This document shows, one piece after another, positions 1 to 7,639 of a DNA stretch of 64,000 nt. The translations under genes were made by a program, and so were the position numbers. Position 1 is the stretch's first letter; the number at the start of each line of letters is the position of its first letter. This DNA comes from Streptomyces xylophagus (lineage in GTDB: Bacteria; Actinomycetota; Actinomycetes; Streptomycetales; Streptomycetaceae), in NCBI RefSeq assembly GCF_000716435.1, contig NZ_JNWO01000022.1, positions 92,925-156,924 of the forward strand. Reading direction: 5' to 3'. Under the pieces are notes generated by a model, which searched no databases, was not told the origin of the DNA, and worked only from the letters and a program-made list of their open reading frames with translations.

Positions 1-147
1 CTCACCCCGGAACGGCACCGGCCCCGGAGGGTTCTCCTTCCACCGGGCCGCAAGCATCCGGGCCCGCGCGGAGGGCTCCTTGTGCTCGGCCCCGTCGGCC
101 CACTTGAGGTCGAACTCGCGGTCTTCGTCGTCCTGTTGCTGTCCCAT
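1..147 (-). CDS. Small hydrophilic hypothetical protein, N-terminal part (runs off the window)
   Basis: The first 49 codons of a gene on the minus strand are present; the rest lies beyond the left edge. The translation begins MGQQQDDEDREFDLKWADG and is strongly charged, with no membrane segment or recognisable motif so far. The ATG is preceded by GGGAGGGG, an acceptable Shine-Dalgarno sequence, which supports this start. It lies downstream of glnA in the same direction but is separated from it by a strong hairpin, so it probably has its own transcript. I do not recognise a function. Confidence 0.7.
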   Translation of the reverse strand, partial: MGQQQDDEDREFDLKWADGAEHKEPSARARMLAARWKENPPGPVPFRGE

Positions 148-185
148 CCCCGTTGCCCCTCCCGGAAATCAATGTGTGTACGACG

Positions 186-219
186 GTGCCCCCGCCTCTC
201 CGAAGAGAGACGGGGGCAC
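186..219 (-). terminator. Hairpin terminator downstream of glnA
   Basis: Two 14-nt arms (186-199 and 206-219, GTGCCCCCG at the base) pair with a single mismatch around a 6-nt loop. The hairpin lies 25 nt beyond the glnA stop codon, before the next minus-strand gene, as expected of a Streptomyces terminator, which often lacks a long T-tract. Confidence 0.75.
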
Positions 220-244
220 CCGACGATCGGTTCGATCGGTTGGA

Positions 245-1654
245 TCACACGTCGAAGTACAGCTCGAACTCGTGCGGGTGCGGACGCAGCTGCAGCGGCG
301 CGATCTCGTTCGTGCGCTTGAAGTCGATCCACGTCTCGATCAGGTCTGGCGTGAAGACGTCGCCCGCGAGCAGGAACTCGTGGTCGGCCTCGAGGCGGTC
401 GAGGACGGCCGGGAGGGAGGTCGGGACCTGGGCGACGCCCGCGTGCTCCTCGGGGGCCAGCTCGTAGAGGTCCTTGTCGATCGGCTCGGCCGGCTCGATC
501 TTGTTCTTGATACCGTCCAGGCCCGCGAGCAGCAGGGCGGAGAAGGCGAGGTACGGGTTGCCGGAGGAGTCGGGCGCGCGGAACTCGACGCGCTTGGCCT
601 TCGGGTTGGAGCCAGTGATCGGGATGCGCATCGCGGCGGAGCGGTTGCGCTGCGAGTACACCAGGTTGACCGGCGCCTCGAAGCCCGGCACCAGGCGGTG
701 GTACGAGTTCACCGTCGGGTTGGTGAACGCGAGCAGCGACGGGGCGTGCTTGAGGATGCCGCCGATGTAGTAGCGGGCGAGGTCCGACAGACCCGCGTAG
801 CCGGCCTCGTCGTAGAAGAGCGGGGAGCCGCCCGCCCACAGCGACGAGTGGACGTGCATGCCCGAGCCGTTGTCACCGAAGATCGGCTTCGGCATGAAGG
901 TCGCGGTCTTGCCGTTGCGCCAGGCCACGTTCTTCACGATGTACTTGAAGAGCTGGAGGTCGTCGGCCGCGGCGAGCAGCGTGTTGAACTTGTAGTTGAT
1001 CTCGGCCTGGCCGGCGGTGCCCACCTCGTGGTGCTGGCGCTCGACCTGGAGGCCGGACGCGGCCAGCTCCAGGGAGATCTCCGCACGCAGGTCGGCGAAG
1101 TGGTCGACCGGCGGGGTCGGGAAGTAGCCGCCCTTGTAGCGGACCTTGTAACCGCGGTTGTCCTCGACCGCACCGGTGTTCCAGGCGCCCGCCTCGGAGT
1201 CGATGTGGTAGAAGGCCTCGTTCGCCTTGGTCTCGAAGCGCACGCTGTCGAAGACGTAGAACTCGGCCTCGGGACCGAAGTACGCGGTGTCGGCGATGCC
1301 GGTGGAGGCGAGGTACGCCTCGGCCTTCTTCGCCACGTTGCGCGGGTCACGGGAGTACTGCTCGCCCGTGATCGGGTCGTGGATGAAGAAGTTGATGTTG
1401 ACCGTCTTGTCGCGGCGGAAGGGGTCCACGCGCGCGGTCGACAGGTCGGCGCGGAGCGCCATGTCGGACTCGTGGATGGCCTGGAAGCCGCGGATCGAGG
1501 AGCCGTCGAAGGCGAGTTCCTCATCCGGGTCGAAGGCCGTCGCCGGCAGCGTGAAGTGCTGCATCACACCCGGCAGATCGCAGAATCGGACGTCGACGAA
1601 CTTGACGTCCTCGTCCGCGATGAACTTCTTGGCCTCGTCGGCGTTCTGGAACAT
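245..1654 (-). CDS. glnA: Glutamine synthetase type I (GlnA)
   Basis: GlnA condenses glutamate and ammonia to glutamine with ATP hydrolysis as a cytoplasmic dodecamer and is the main ammonium-assimilating enzyme. The 469-residue product has the usual length of actinobacterial GSI. It carries the GSI signatures: DGSS near residue 50, the ATP-binding stretch [16 protein letters not shown] and [13 protein letters not shown]. Tyr397 in DLYELAPEE is the adenylylation site, so the enzyme should be controlled by GlnE. I start at [11 protein letters not shown] rather than 23 codons upstream because AGGAGG (1661-1666) sits 6 nt before this ATG and homologues start here. A double GlnR box lies about 100 nt upstream. 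Confidence 0.97.
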   Translation of the reverse strand: MFQNADEAKKFIADEDVKFVDVRFCDLPGVMQHFTLPATAFDPDEELAFDGSSIRGFQAIHESDMALRADLSTARVDPFRRDKTVNINFFIHDPITGEQYSRDPRNVAKKAEAYLASTGIADTAYFGPEAEFYVFDSVRFETKANEAFYHIDSEAGAWNTGAVEDNRGYKVRYKGGYFPTPPVDHFADLRAEISLELAASGLQVERQHHEVGTAGQAEINYKFNTLLAAADDLQLFKYIVKNVAWRNGKTATFMPKPIFGDNGSGMHVHSSLWAGGSPLFYDEAGYAGLSDLARYYIGGILKHAPSLLAFTNPTVNSYHRLVPGFEAPVNLVYSQRNRSAAMRIPITGSNPKAKRVEFRAPDSSGNPYLAFSALLLAGLDGIKNKIEPAEPIDKDLYELAPEEHAGVAQVPTSLPAVLDRLEADHEFLLAGDVFTPDLIETWIDFKRTNEIAPLQLRPHPHEFELYFDV

Positions 1655-1751
1655 CCAGCTCCTCCTACTCCCGACCGTCCGTGCCGGGGTGGTAGTTCGT
1701 TCGTGCGGCCAGTGCGGTGGCACACGCTGGAGCCGACCTTAGGGACGGGGG

Positions 1752-1789
1752 ATTTCTCAAGCGTGACCCATTTGTTTCGCCCAAGTTAA
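1752..1789 (-). promoter_or_regulatory. GlnR operator (two GlnR boxes) of glnA
   Basis: Read on the minus strand the region is TTAAC-N6-GAAAC-N6-GTCAC-N6-GAAAT. This is exactly the four half-site arrangement (gTnAC-N6-GaAAc repeated) described for GlnR, the OmpR-type nitrogen regulator of Streptomyces. It lies about 100 nt upstream of the glnA start. The match in spacing and sequence is seen directly; control by GlnR is inferred from the known regulon. Confidence 0.9.
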
Positions 1790-1852
1790 CCGGTCTTGAG
1801 CCGCCTGGCCCCTCCTGTCCGTATGGCAGAACGCGGGCAGTACCGTGGACGG

Positions 1853-2323
1853 GTGGACAACAGGGATGCAATCGGCTCATGGCTCTCCGGGCCCCGCGAG
1901 GCCGCGGAACGAGCAGGTGTCGACTTCGGCTACCGCGGCGAGCAGCTGGGCCTGCCCGAGGACGGCCCCGGCTCCATCGCCCGCCCGGGCCGCCGCCTCG
2001 GCGCCCTCGCCGTCGACTGGGCTCTGTGCCTGTTGATCGCATACGGCCTGCTCACCCACGGCTACAAGCCGGGGGCCACCGGCAACTGGGCCCTCCTCGT
2101 CTTCTTCGTCCTGAGCGCCCTCACGGTCGGCACGATCGGCTTCACCCCGGGCAAGCGCCTCTTCGGCCTCCGCGTGGCCGCCCTCGACACCGGCCGCCCG
2201 AGCCCCCTCCGCGCCCTGCTCCGCACGGCCCTCCTCTGCATCGCGATCCCGGCCCTGATCTGGGACCGGGACGGGCGGGGGCTGCACGACCGGTTGGCGC
2301 GCACGGTGGAAGTGCGGATCTAG
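1853..2323 (+). CDS. RDD family integral membrane protein
   Basis: A 156-residue protein beginning MDNRDAIGSWLSGP. After a soluble N-terminus of about 45 residues there is an RDD domain: a hydrophobic segment from LGALAVDWALCLLIAYGLL, a second (WALLVFFVLSALTVGTIGF), the GKRLFGLRV linker and a third near ALLCIAIPALIWDRDGRGLHDRL. RDD proteins are membrane proteins of unclear function. The GTG start is chosen because TACCGT (1841-1846) lies 6 nt before it and no Shine-Dalgarno sequence is present, consistent with leaderless translation; an ATG at 1823 is the alternative. It is divergent from glnA. Confidence 0.85.
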   Translation: MDNRDAIGSWLSGPREAAERAGVDFGYRGEQLGLPEDGPGSIARPGRRLGALAVDWALCLLIAYGLLTHGYKPGATGNWALLVFFVLSALTVGTIGFTPGKRLFGLRVAALDTGRPSPLRALLRTALLCIAIPALIWDRDGRGLHDRLARTVEVRI

Positions 2324-2340
2324 CAGTAGTCGTACGACCG

Positions 2341-2374
2341 AGGGGGCGCCCCGGAAGGACCCGGGCCGCCCCCT
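2341..2374 (+). terminator. Hairpin terminator after the RDD gene
   Basis: AGGGGGCG (2341-2348) and CGCCCCCT (2367-2374) form a perfect 8-bp stem 17 nt beyond the RDD stop codon, followed by TT. It separates this gene from the downstream monooxygenase gene. Confidence 0.65.
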
Positions 2375-2479
2375 TTGGCGTGCCGGGCGGGTGACCGTCG
2401 GCCGGTCACGGCCCGGGGTCCCCTCCGCGAAGGTCCTGGCCCAGGACACTGTCGCCGTTCCCGACGGAAGTGGTGGGCA

Positions 2480-3661
2480 GTGGTGGACAGGATGGCAGCA
2501 GGCGACAAGTCGACGATCGTGACCCGGGCGCCGATGGTCGCCGAGATCGCGGCCCGGTACGCGGAGGAGGCGGAGACCGCGCGGCGGCTCTCACCACAGG
2601 TGGTGGAGGGGGTACGGGACGCGGGGTTCGCGCGGCACTTCGTACCGGTGGCCCACGGCGGCGAGGCGGGCGGTTTCGCCGAACTGACCTCGGCGGTCGG
2701 CCTGGTGGGGGAGGGGTGCACGTCGGCGGCATGGGCGGCTTCGCTGGCCGCGTACGCCGGGAGGTACGCGGCGTTCCTCCCCGCCGAGGGCCAGGCGGAG
2801 ATCTGGGCGGACGGTCCGGACGTGCTGCTGGCCGGCGCGCTCATGCCGTCCGGCAAGGCGGAGCCCGTGGCCGACGGCTGGCGGTTGAGCGGTGAGTGGA
2901 AGTACATCAGCGGGGTGCACTTCGCCGACTGGGCGCTGGCCTGCGCGGCGGTCCCCGCCGAGGGCCCGGTGGATCCCGAGGCGCGGCCCGAGGTGCGGTT
3001 CTTCGCGGTGCCGCGGGCCGACTTCTCGATCGAGGACAGCTGGTTCACCGTAGGGATGCGCGGGACGGGCAGCGACACCCTGGTCCTCTCCGACGTCTTC
3101 GTGCCCGAGCACCGGACCCTGGCGAGGTCCGCCGTGCACGAGGGCCGGGCGCCCGCGTCGGACGCGCGCTGTCACATCGTTCCGATGTACGCCGTGAACG
3201 CCCTGCCGTTCGCCGCCCCGCTGGTCGGCGCCGCGCGGGGCGCGCTGCGGGCCTGGATCGCGCGGACCGGTTCGCGCGTCGACCGCCGTGGGCAGGCCGT
3301 GGGCGAGAAGCCCTCGACCCAGGTCGCGCTGGCCCGCTCGGCCGCCGAGGTGGACGCCGCCGAACTCCTGATCCTGCGGACGGCGGCGGTCGCCGACGGC
3401 ACCGAGTGCCCTCCGGAGGGGGAAGCGGCGGTCCGGGGCGCCCGGGACCTCGCGCTGGCGGTGGAACTGCTGGTCTCGGCGGTCGACCGGGTCTTCCGCG
3501 CCGGCGGCACCTCCGGGCAGGCCTCGTCCGACCCGGTGCAGCGTTTCTGGCGCGACGTGAACAGCGCCGCCTCGCACGTGGCGCTGTCCTTCGAGACGAC
3601 GGGCGCGGCCTACGGCGCCTGGGCACTGGCCGGCGACGAGCGGGCGGGGGCGGTGCGCTGA
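2480..3661 (+). CDS. Acyl-CoA dehydrogenase-fold flavin-dependent monooxygenase (oxygenase component)
   Basis: The product (393 aa) has the acyl-CoA dehydrogenase fold of group D flavin monooxygenases such as HsaA. It has an N-terminal helical domain (ARYAEEAETARRLSP), a middle beta domain with GEWKYISGVHFADWAL and FTVGMRGTGSDTLVL, and a C-terminal four-helix domain with FRAGGTSGQASSDPVQRFWRD. Such enzymes hydroxylate aromatic or steroid-like substrates using reduced flavin supplied by a partner reductase; a flavin reductase-domain gene follows 310 nt downstream. The GTG at 2480 has GGAAG 9 nt upstream; ATG 2492 is the alternative. The substrate cannot be told from sequence. The pair lies in a stretch that interrupts otherwise conserved gene order. 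Confidence 0.85.
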   Translation: MVDRMAAGDKSTIVTRAPMVAEIAARYAEEAETARRLSPQVVEGVRDAGFARHFVPVAHGGEAGGFAELTSAVGLVGEGCTSAAWAASLAAYAGRYAAFLPAEGQAEIWADGPDVLLAGALMPSGKAEPVADGWRLSGEWKYISGVHFADWALACAAVPAEGPVDPEARPEVRFFAVPRADFSIEDSWFTVGMRGTGSDTLVLSDVFVPEHRTLARSAVHEGRAPASDARCHIVPMYAVNALPFAAPLVGAARGALRAWIARTGSRVDRRGQAVGEKPSTQVALARSAAEVDAAELLILRTAAVADGTECPPEGEAAVRGARDLALAVELLVSAVDRVFRAGGTSGQASSDPVQRFWRDVNSAASHVALSFETTGAAYGAWALAGDERAGAVR

Positions 3662-3971
3662 GCTGAGCCGGTCTCGGTGAGCCGGTAGCCGTGCCGGTGC
3701 GGTGCCGGTGGCCGCGCCGGTCCTGGTCTGGGTGCCGGTGCCGGTGCCGGTGCCCGTGGCGGTCCAGGTCTCTGCCCCTGCCCCTGCCCCTGCCCCTGCG
3801 CCAGTGCCCCGGCCCCGGTTGCCGGTCCGGGACGGTGACCGCATAGTCGATCTGGAGCCGGGTGACGATCTCGATCACCGTCGGTGAGCCGTGTCCGAGG
3901 CCGTCCCGAGGCCACTGAACTCGCGGCGGCCTCCACGAAGGCCCACAGGGCCCAACAGGTGGTGCACCGTC
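3662..3971. repeat. 310-nt spacer with hexanucleotide repeats (GTGCCG)n and (CTGCCC)n
   Basis: This gap between the monooxygenase and its likely reductase holds two simple tandem repeats: about four units of GTGCCG (3732-3755) and about five of CTGCCC (3772-3801). In one plus frame they would read Pro-Val and Ala-Pro repeats, but there is no Shine-Dalgarno sequence and no conserved protein. I treat it as a non-coding, slippage-prone spacer and see no clear terminator or promoter. Confidence 0.6.
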
Positions 3972-4478
3972 ATGACGGAGCGTCAGGAAGTACTGGAAGC
4001 CGAAGCCGCGGTGCCGCCCGAGGAGTTCCGGGCGGCGATGGCCCGCTTCCCCTCGGGCGTCGTGGTGGTGACCACATGCTGTGCGGACGGCACGCCCCGC
4101 GGATTCACGGCCAGCTCGTTCTGCTCGGTCTCGCTGGAGCCGCCGATGATCCTGGTGTGCCTGGCGAACTCCGCCGACTCGGCACCGACGTTCGAATCCT
4201 GCGACCGCTTCGCCGTGAGCGTGCTGGCCCCGGCCCACCGCCCGCTCGCCGTGCGCTTCGCCACCAAGGGCACCGACAAGTTCGCCGCCGACGGCCTGCG
4301 CGTCAGCCCGGCCGGCCTGCCGACGGTCGACCGGGCCCTGTCCGAACTGGACTGCACCCCCCACGCACGACACCCGGCCGGGGACCATACGGTCCTGATC
4401 GGCCGGGTGACGGGTGTGCGACTGGGGGAGGGTTCCCCGATGGTGTATTACGACCGGGGGTTCAGGACGTTGGCCTGA
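3972..4478 (+). CDS. Flavin reductase domain protein (reductase component of a two-component monooxygenase)
   Basis: This 168-residue protein has the flavin reductase-like split beta-barrel. It opens with the family's FRAAMARFPSGVVVVTT and continues with GTPRGFTASSFCSVSLEPPM and ending VYYDRGFRTLA. Members reduce FMN or FAD with NAD(P)H and hand it to a partner oxygenase, as HsaB does for HsaA. The start ATG has AGGTGG 9 nt upstream. The upstream acyl-CoA dehydrogenase-fold gene is the obvious partner, though the 310-nt repeat-containing spacer is unusually long for such a pair. Family assignment is firm; the pathway is unknown. Confidence 0.87.
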   Translation: MTERQEVLEAEAAVPPEEFRAAMARFPSGVVVVTTCCADGTPRGFTASSFCSVSLEPPMILVCLANSADSAPTFESCDRFAVSVLAPAHRPLAVRFATKGTDKFAADGLRVSPAGLPTVDRALSELDCTPHARHPAGDHTVLIGRVTGVRLGEGSPMVYYDRGFRTLA

Positions 4479-4496
4479 CGGGGCCACGCCCGGTGA

Positions 4497-4919
4497 TCAG
4501 CCGAGGGCCAGCTTCGTGAACCAGGTGGCGTTCGCACTGATGACCTTCGCGGTGGTACCGATCGAGGCGCTCCCACCCGTGTACACGTCGACGCTGCCGT
4601 CACTGTTGAGGGCCCAGATGTCAGGGATGCCGTCACCCGTGACATCCGGGGTGCCGTAGAAGTGGAGCGTCGGCTTCGCGGTCTCGGTCCAGCCGATGGC
4701 GTACGTCGTATCGACGCCGGTCAGGGAACCGGCCGCGGTCGAGAGCGACGCGATGGTGGAGCCGCCGCCGCTGTCCGCGATGCCGTAGCAGACGTAGAGG
4801 TTGCCGGAGGAACCAGAGCGCCAGAGCAGGTCGGGTTCGCCGTCGGCGTTGTGGTCGCCGATGCTCACCAGGTCACGTACGGCCCACGCGGTGGCGGAGA
4901 TCTGCGTGGCGGCCGAGAG
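4497..4919 (-). pseudogene. Truncated FG-GAP/VCBS-repeat secreted protein (C-terminal remnant)
   Basis: On the minus strand the translation contains VSIGDHNADGEPDLLWRSG and PDVTGDGIPDIWALNSDGSV, calcium-binding FG-GAP/VCBS blades (DxNxDGxxD, DxxGDGxxD) typical of the C-terminus of large secreted Streptomyces proteins. Recognisable sequence continues upstream only to about 4920 (SAATQISATAWAVRDL); the frame then changes character and meets a stop at 4953-4955. The only in-frame start, GTG at 4868, would give 123 residues without a signal peptide. I read it as the 3' end of a longer gene cut off by a rearrangement. Confidence 0.75.
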
Positions 4920-4927
4920 GTGTGTGG

Positions 4928-5299
4928 GTGAATCTCGACGGCGTCGTATATTTCATGTTCCCCGAGGCGGAAGGCGGAGAATACGTCAAGGTCTTCGGGA
5001 GCGTTGAGGGGATGATTGAATCCGATGCGCTCCATGCCGAGTGCATGAGTTGGGACGTCGCCGGCCGTGGTGGGTTCGAATCTCTTGGAGAGCTGCGTCA
5101 GCGGTGTCTGGGATTGCGTCTTGCCGAAGAGGTTGATGGCTGTGGCGAAGCCTGGTTTTTCGGTGATGGATTTAGGGTGCACATTTGGGAGACCTGGGCG
5201 AAAGTATTTGCTCGGGACGACCTGTCCCGGTGGGCTGTGTGGACCCGTGATCCAGCAGGTCGAGAAAATGCCATGAAGTTTCTTCTGGGCTTGGTTTAG
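4928..5299 (+). CDS. Hypothetical acidic protein of low GC, possibly foreign
   Basis: The frame encodes about 123 residues beginning VNLDGVVYFMFPEAEGG and ending FLLGLV, acidic and aromatic-rich (many Trp and Phe), without membrane segments. The GTG at 4928 has GAGAGG 7 nt upstream. Only about 60-65% of third codon positions are G/C by eye, far below neighbouring genes, suggesting recent acquisition. It begins right at the breakpoint of the truncated FG-GAP gene. The opposite strand also has an open frame here, so the coding call is not certain. Small acidic proteins beside truncated secreted proteins are sometimes immunity proteins, but nothing here proves that. Confidence 0.45.
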   Translation: MNLDGVVYFMFPEAEGGEYVKVFGSVEGMIESDALHAECMSWDVAGRGGFESLGELRQRCLGLRLAEEVDGCGEAWFFGDGFRVHIWETWAKVFARDDLSRWAVWTRDPAGRENAMKFLLGLV

Positions 5300-5457
5300 C
5301 CCAGGGTCTGCTGGAGTCGGATGAGCGTGCGGAGCGAGACCGGGCCTCGGCTTTCGTGGCGGGGGCGTCAAATTCGCCCGGAGTACTTCGCGGCCGCTCA
5401 CCTCCATGAGACGTCTTTGATTGGTTTGACCTTTTTTGATCGATTGGATGGCATTTT

Positions 5458-5925
5458 ATGGCGCCGAAGATATTGTCCAGGGTTGTTGAACGGTCCCAGG
5501 ATTTCTTGGAACCAGCCGAGCGTGTCGAGCGGGTTCTGCTGGCGCAGGGTGGGATCAATCCCTGGGCGCAGGTCGGGTTTCCTCTGGTGGGGCTGATCGG
5601 GGTCCGGGCCGTGGCCATTGCCACGGGGGCATCGAGTGGGGTCGGGGCGCTCGGGGGTGTACTCGGCGCACTGGTCGGGGCCGTGATTGCCGCTGCGTTG
5701 ACGACGCGACGGGTGCTGATTGCGACCGACCGGGGTGTCGTGGTGCTGGAGTACGGGCGGTTCGGCGGAGTGAAGCCGACCAAGGTCGTCGCACGGCTGC
5801 CGCAGGGCACGGCGGTCGGCAGCCTGTCCGGCACCTGGGCGCAGACCGAGTTGGCCGGGGAGCGGCTGTGGGTGCACAAGAAGTGGCACGGGGACGCTGC
5901 CGTGCCCGCGGGGCGGCTCGGTTAG
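5458..5925 (+). CDS. Hypothetical membrane-associated protein
   Basis: A 155-residue protein: an N-terminal amphipathic segment (ILSRVVERSQDFLEPAERVERVLLAQGG), a long Gly/Ala/Val-rich hydrophobic stretch at about residues 36-80 that could form one or two membrane helices, then a compact domain starting RRVLIATDRGVVVLEYGRF that resembles small bacterial PH-like domains. I cannot assign a function. GGATGG 7 nt upstream is a weak Shine-Dalgarno sequence. TTGACC at 5427-5432 lies in an AT-richer region and could be a -35 element. It lies in the accessory stretch between the RDD and DUF4191 genes. Confidence 0.6.
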   Translation: MAPKILSRVVERSQDFLEPAERVERVLLAQGGINPWAQVGFPLVGLIGVRAVAIATGASSGVGALGGVLGALVGAVIAAALTTRRVLIATDRGVVVLEYGRFGGVKPTKVVARLPQGTAVGSLSGTWAQTELAGERLWVHKKWHGDAAVPAGRLG

Positions 5926-6147
5926 AGGACGGCCTGCCGACAAGCAGGTGAGATCGAGTGGGCCGGACGTCCGTCGGAGGGCGCCCGGCCCCCTGCATGA
6001 GCATGAGCGAGAACGACGTAAGGGAAGGGGCGCGTGACCCGGAAACATGCGGGGTGTGCGGCGGTCGCTTGGCGGGTTGCACCATCCAGGCGTTGGCAGC
6101 CCCGGACGCCGAGGCCCCCCGGACGTCCCTGACGCCCGGGCAGGGCG

Positions 6148-6333
6148 GTGGCCTTCCGGCTGAATGGCGGGATGCTCGGCGCGGACACCCCGACCGCGTG
6201 CACCGTCGTACGGTCCGGATCGACGCTCGCGGTGTTCTTCGCGGTCGACATGACGGACCCGAAGACCGTCACCGTCCCGGACGAGGTCGTCACGGCGCAG
6301 ATCGCCAAGCTGGAGAAGATGGCAGGTAAGTAG
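6148..6333 (+). pseudogene. C-terminal remnant of a hypothetical protein
   Basis: The frame is open from 6133 and ends with VFFAVDMTDPKTVTVPDEVVTAQIAKLEKMAGK-like text, 61 codons from a GTG, reading like the end of a longer, possibly secreted or lipoprotein gene. Upstream in the same frame there is a stop at 6130-6132, and the preceding region reads in a different frame (around MSMSENDVREGARDPE from about 5997). There is no Shine-Dalgarno sequence. I interpret it as a decayed or frameshifted gene; a real 61-residue protein cannot be excluded. Confidence 0.4.
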
Positions 6334-6342
6334 AGTCGGCAG

Positions 6343-6396
6343 TCCTACGACGTTGGGGGCGCCCGGAGTGATCCGGGCGCCCCCAACGTCGTAGGA
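6343..6396. terminator. Perfect 25-bp bidirectional terminator
   Basis: Arms 6343-6367 and 6372-6396 are perfectly complementary around a 4-nt loop (GTGA). The hairpin lies between a plus-strand frame ending at 6333 and the minus-strand DUF4191 gene ending at 6414, so it can stop transcription from both sides. Confidence 0.9.
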
Positions 6397-6413
6397 GTCG
6401 AAATGCGGGGGTG

Positions 6414-7121
6414 TCAGCGGGCCTTGCCGCCGCCGCCCTTCGGGAGCTTCATGCCCTTCGGCATCGGGCCCTTGGGGAGCGGCATGTTGCTCATGAGGTC
6501 GCCCATCGCGCGGAGGCGGTCGTTGGTCGCCGTGACCTGCGGGCCCGTCAGTACGCGCGGGAGCTTCAGCATCGTCGTGCGGACCTTCTTCAGCGGGATC
6601 TGGCCCTCGCCCGTGCCGACCATCACGTCGTGCACCGGGACGTCCGCGACGATGCGGTTCATCTTCTTCTTCTCGGCGGCCAGCAGGGACTTCACCCGGT
6701 TCGGGTTGCCCTCGGCGACCAGCACGATGCCGGCCTTGCCGACCGCGCGGTGCACCACGTCCTGGCTGCGGTTCATCGCCACGGCCGGAGTCGTCGTCCA
6801 GCCCCGGCCGATGTTGTCCAGTACCGCCGCGGCCGCGCCCGGCTGGCCCTCCATCTGCCCGAAGGCGGCGCGCTCGGCGCGTCGTCCGAAGACGATCGCC
6901 GCCGCGAGGAAGGCGAGCAGCAGGCCGAGAATGCCCAGATAGATGGGGTGACCGAGCAAGAAGCCGATCGCGAGGAAGACACCGAAGGTGGCAATTCCGA
7001 CAGCCGCGAGTACAAGACCGATCGTCTTGTCGGCCTTGCGCGTCATCTTGTACGTCAGAGCGATCTGCTTGAGTCGCCCGGGGTTCGCAGCGTTTTCCGC
7101 TGTCGTGTCCTTCCTCGCCAT
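6414..7121 (-). CDS. DUF4191 membrane protein
   Basis: This 235-residue protein starts MARKDTTAENAANPGRLKQI and has two adjacent membrane helices (about residues 35-80: GLVLAAVGIATFGVFLAIG and YLGILGLLLAFLAAAIVFG). A cytoplasmic domain of about 150 residues follows, ending in a Gly/Lys/Met/Pro-rich tail (PLPKGPMPKGMKLPKGGGG). It belongs to the DUF4191 family found beside lipA across actinobacteria. Function is unknown, but the conserved neighbourhood hints at a role near the envelope or lipoate genes. The ATG is the natural start; the next gene upstream is on the opposite side of a clear intergenic region. Confidence 0.9.
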   Translation of the reverse strand: MARKDTTAENAANPGRLKQIALTYKMTRKADKTIGLVLAAVGIATFGVFLAIGFLLGHPIYLGILGLLLAFLAAAIVFGRRAERAAFGQMEGQPGAAAAVLDNIGRGWTTTPAVAMNRSQDVVHRAVGKAGIVLVAEGNPNRVKSLLAAEKKKMNRIVADVPVHDVMVGTGEGQIPLKKVRTTMLKLPRVLTGPQVTATNDRLRAMGDLMSNMPLPKGPMPKGMKLPKGGGGKAR

Positions 7122-7196
7122 GCGAGGAAGTCTACGTGCCCGCGGGAGCGCCGACGACGGCGGTGCCCACAGGGTGGGGATTCGGAGCGTGGGGAG

Positions 7197-7397
7197 TCAG
7201 GAGTGCGCGGTGAGCGACTGCTCCAGGACGAGCTGTGCCTCGACCCGGTCCTTGGCGCGGCGGCGGTCCTCCAGGACGGAGGTCCACGCGTTGCGGCGGG
7301 CGGTCCGCTGGCCGCTGCTCATCAGCAGTGACTCGACGGCGCGCAGGGCGTCGGTGACGGACGGGATGGCGGTGGCGCGGACGGGTGCGGCCTGCAT
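7197..7397 (-). CDS. Small conserved hypothetical protein (66 aa)
   Basis: The protein runs MQAAPVRATAIPSVTDALRA to LVLEQSLTAHS and is mostly helical, charged and cytoplasmic with no known domain. I chose the internal ATG at 7397 over an upstream start because a purine-rich GAGGGGGGA element precedes it and the extra N-terminal residues are not protein-like. It lies between lipA and the DUF4191 gene, same strand, as in other Streptomyces. No function can be assigned. Confidence 0.75.
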   Translation of the reverse strand: MQAAPVRATAIPSVTDALRAVESLLMSSGQRTARRNAWTSVLEDRRRAKDRVEAQLVLEQSLTAHS

Positions 7398-7639
7398 CGT
7401 GGAGGTCCCCCCTCGGAACGGCTCTGGGTATGGGGCTACGTGCTGTAAGTCCAGTGTCACTGTTTGGTGTTACCAGGGCGTGACCGACCGGTCAAACGCC
7501 AATGAAGCCTTGATGCGATGGGCCGAAACGCTGACGCGGCCCTGATGGGCGCCCTCAACTGCGAGGACGGTCAGGACCGCGTCGACCACGGGTGTTACTG
7601 GCTGGTAGCCACTTGTGCGCGAATTCACACGGCCTTGCT

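Noticed and set aside
80..1789. Long plus-strand open frame opposite glnA
   Set aside because: It is the antisense of a certain gene; high GC makes long spurious frames, and its translation (Arg/Glu/Val-rich) has no domain.
3732..3801. Possible CRISPR-like array
   Set aside because: The repeats are contiguous hexanucleotides without spacers, so they are simple tandem repeats.
5085..5105. tRNA-like T-loop (GGTTCGAATCTC) as a possible attachment site or tRNA fragment
   Set aside because: The flanking bases do not form a T-stem and no acceptor end follows; likely chance within a low-GC frame.
4865..5407. 180-codon minus-strand frame as an upstream continuation of the FG-GAP gene
   Set aside because: It is in a different frame from the FG-GAP remnant and its translation shows no related repeats.
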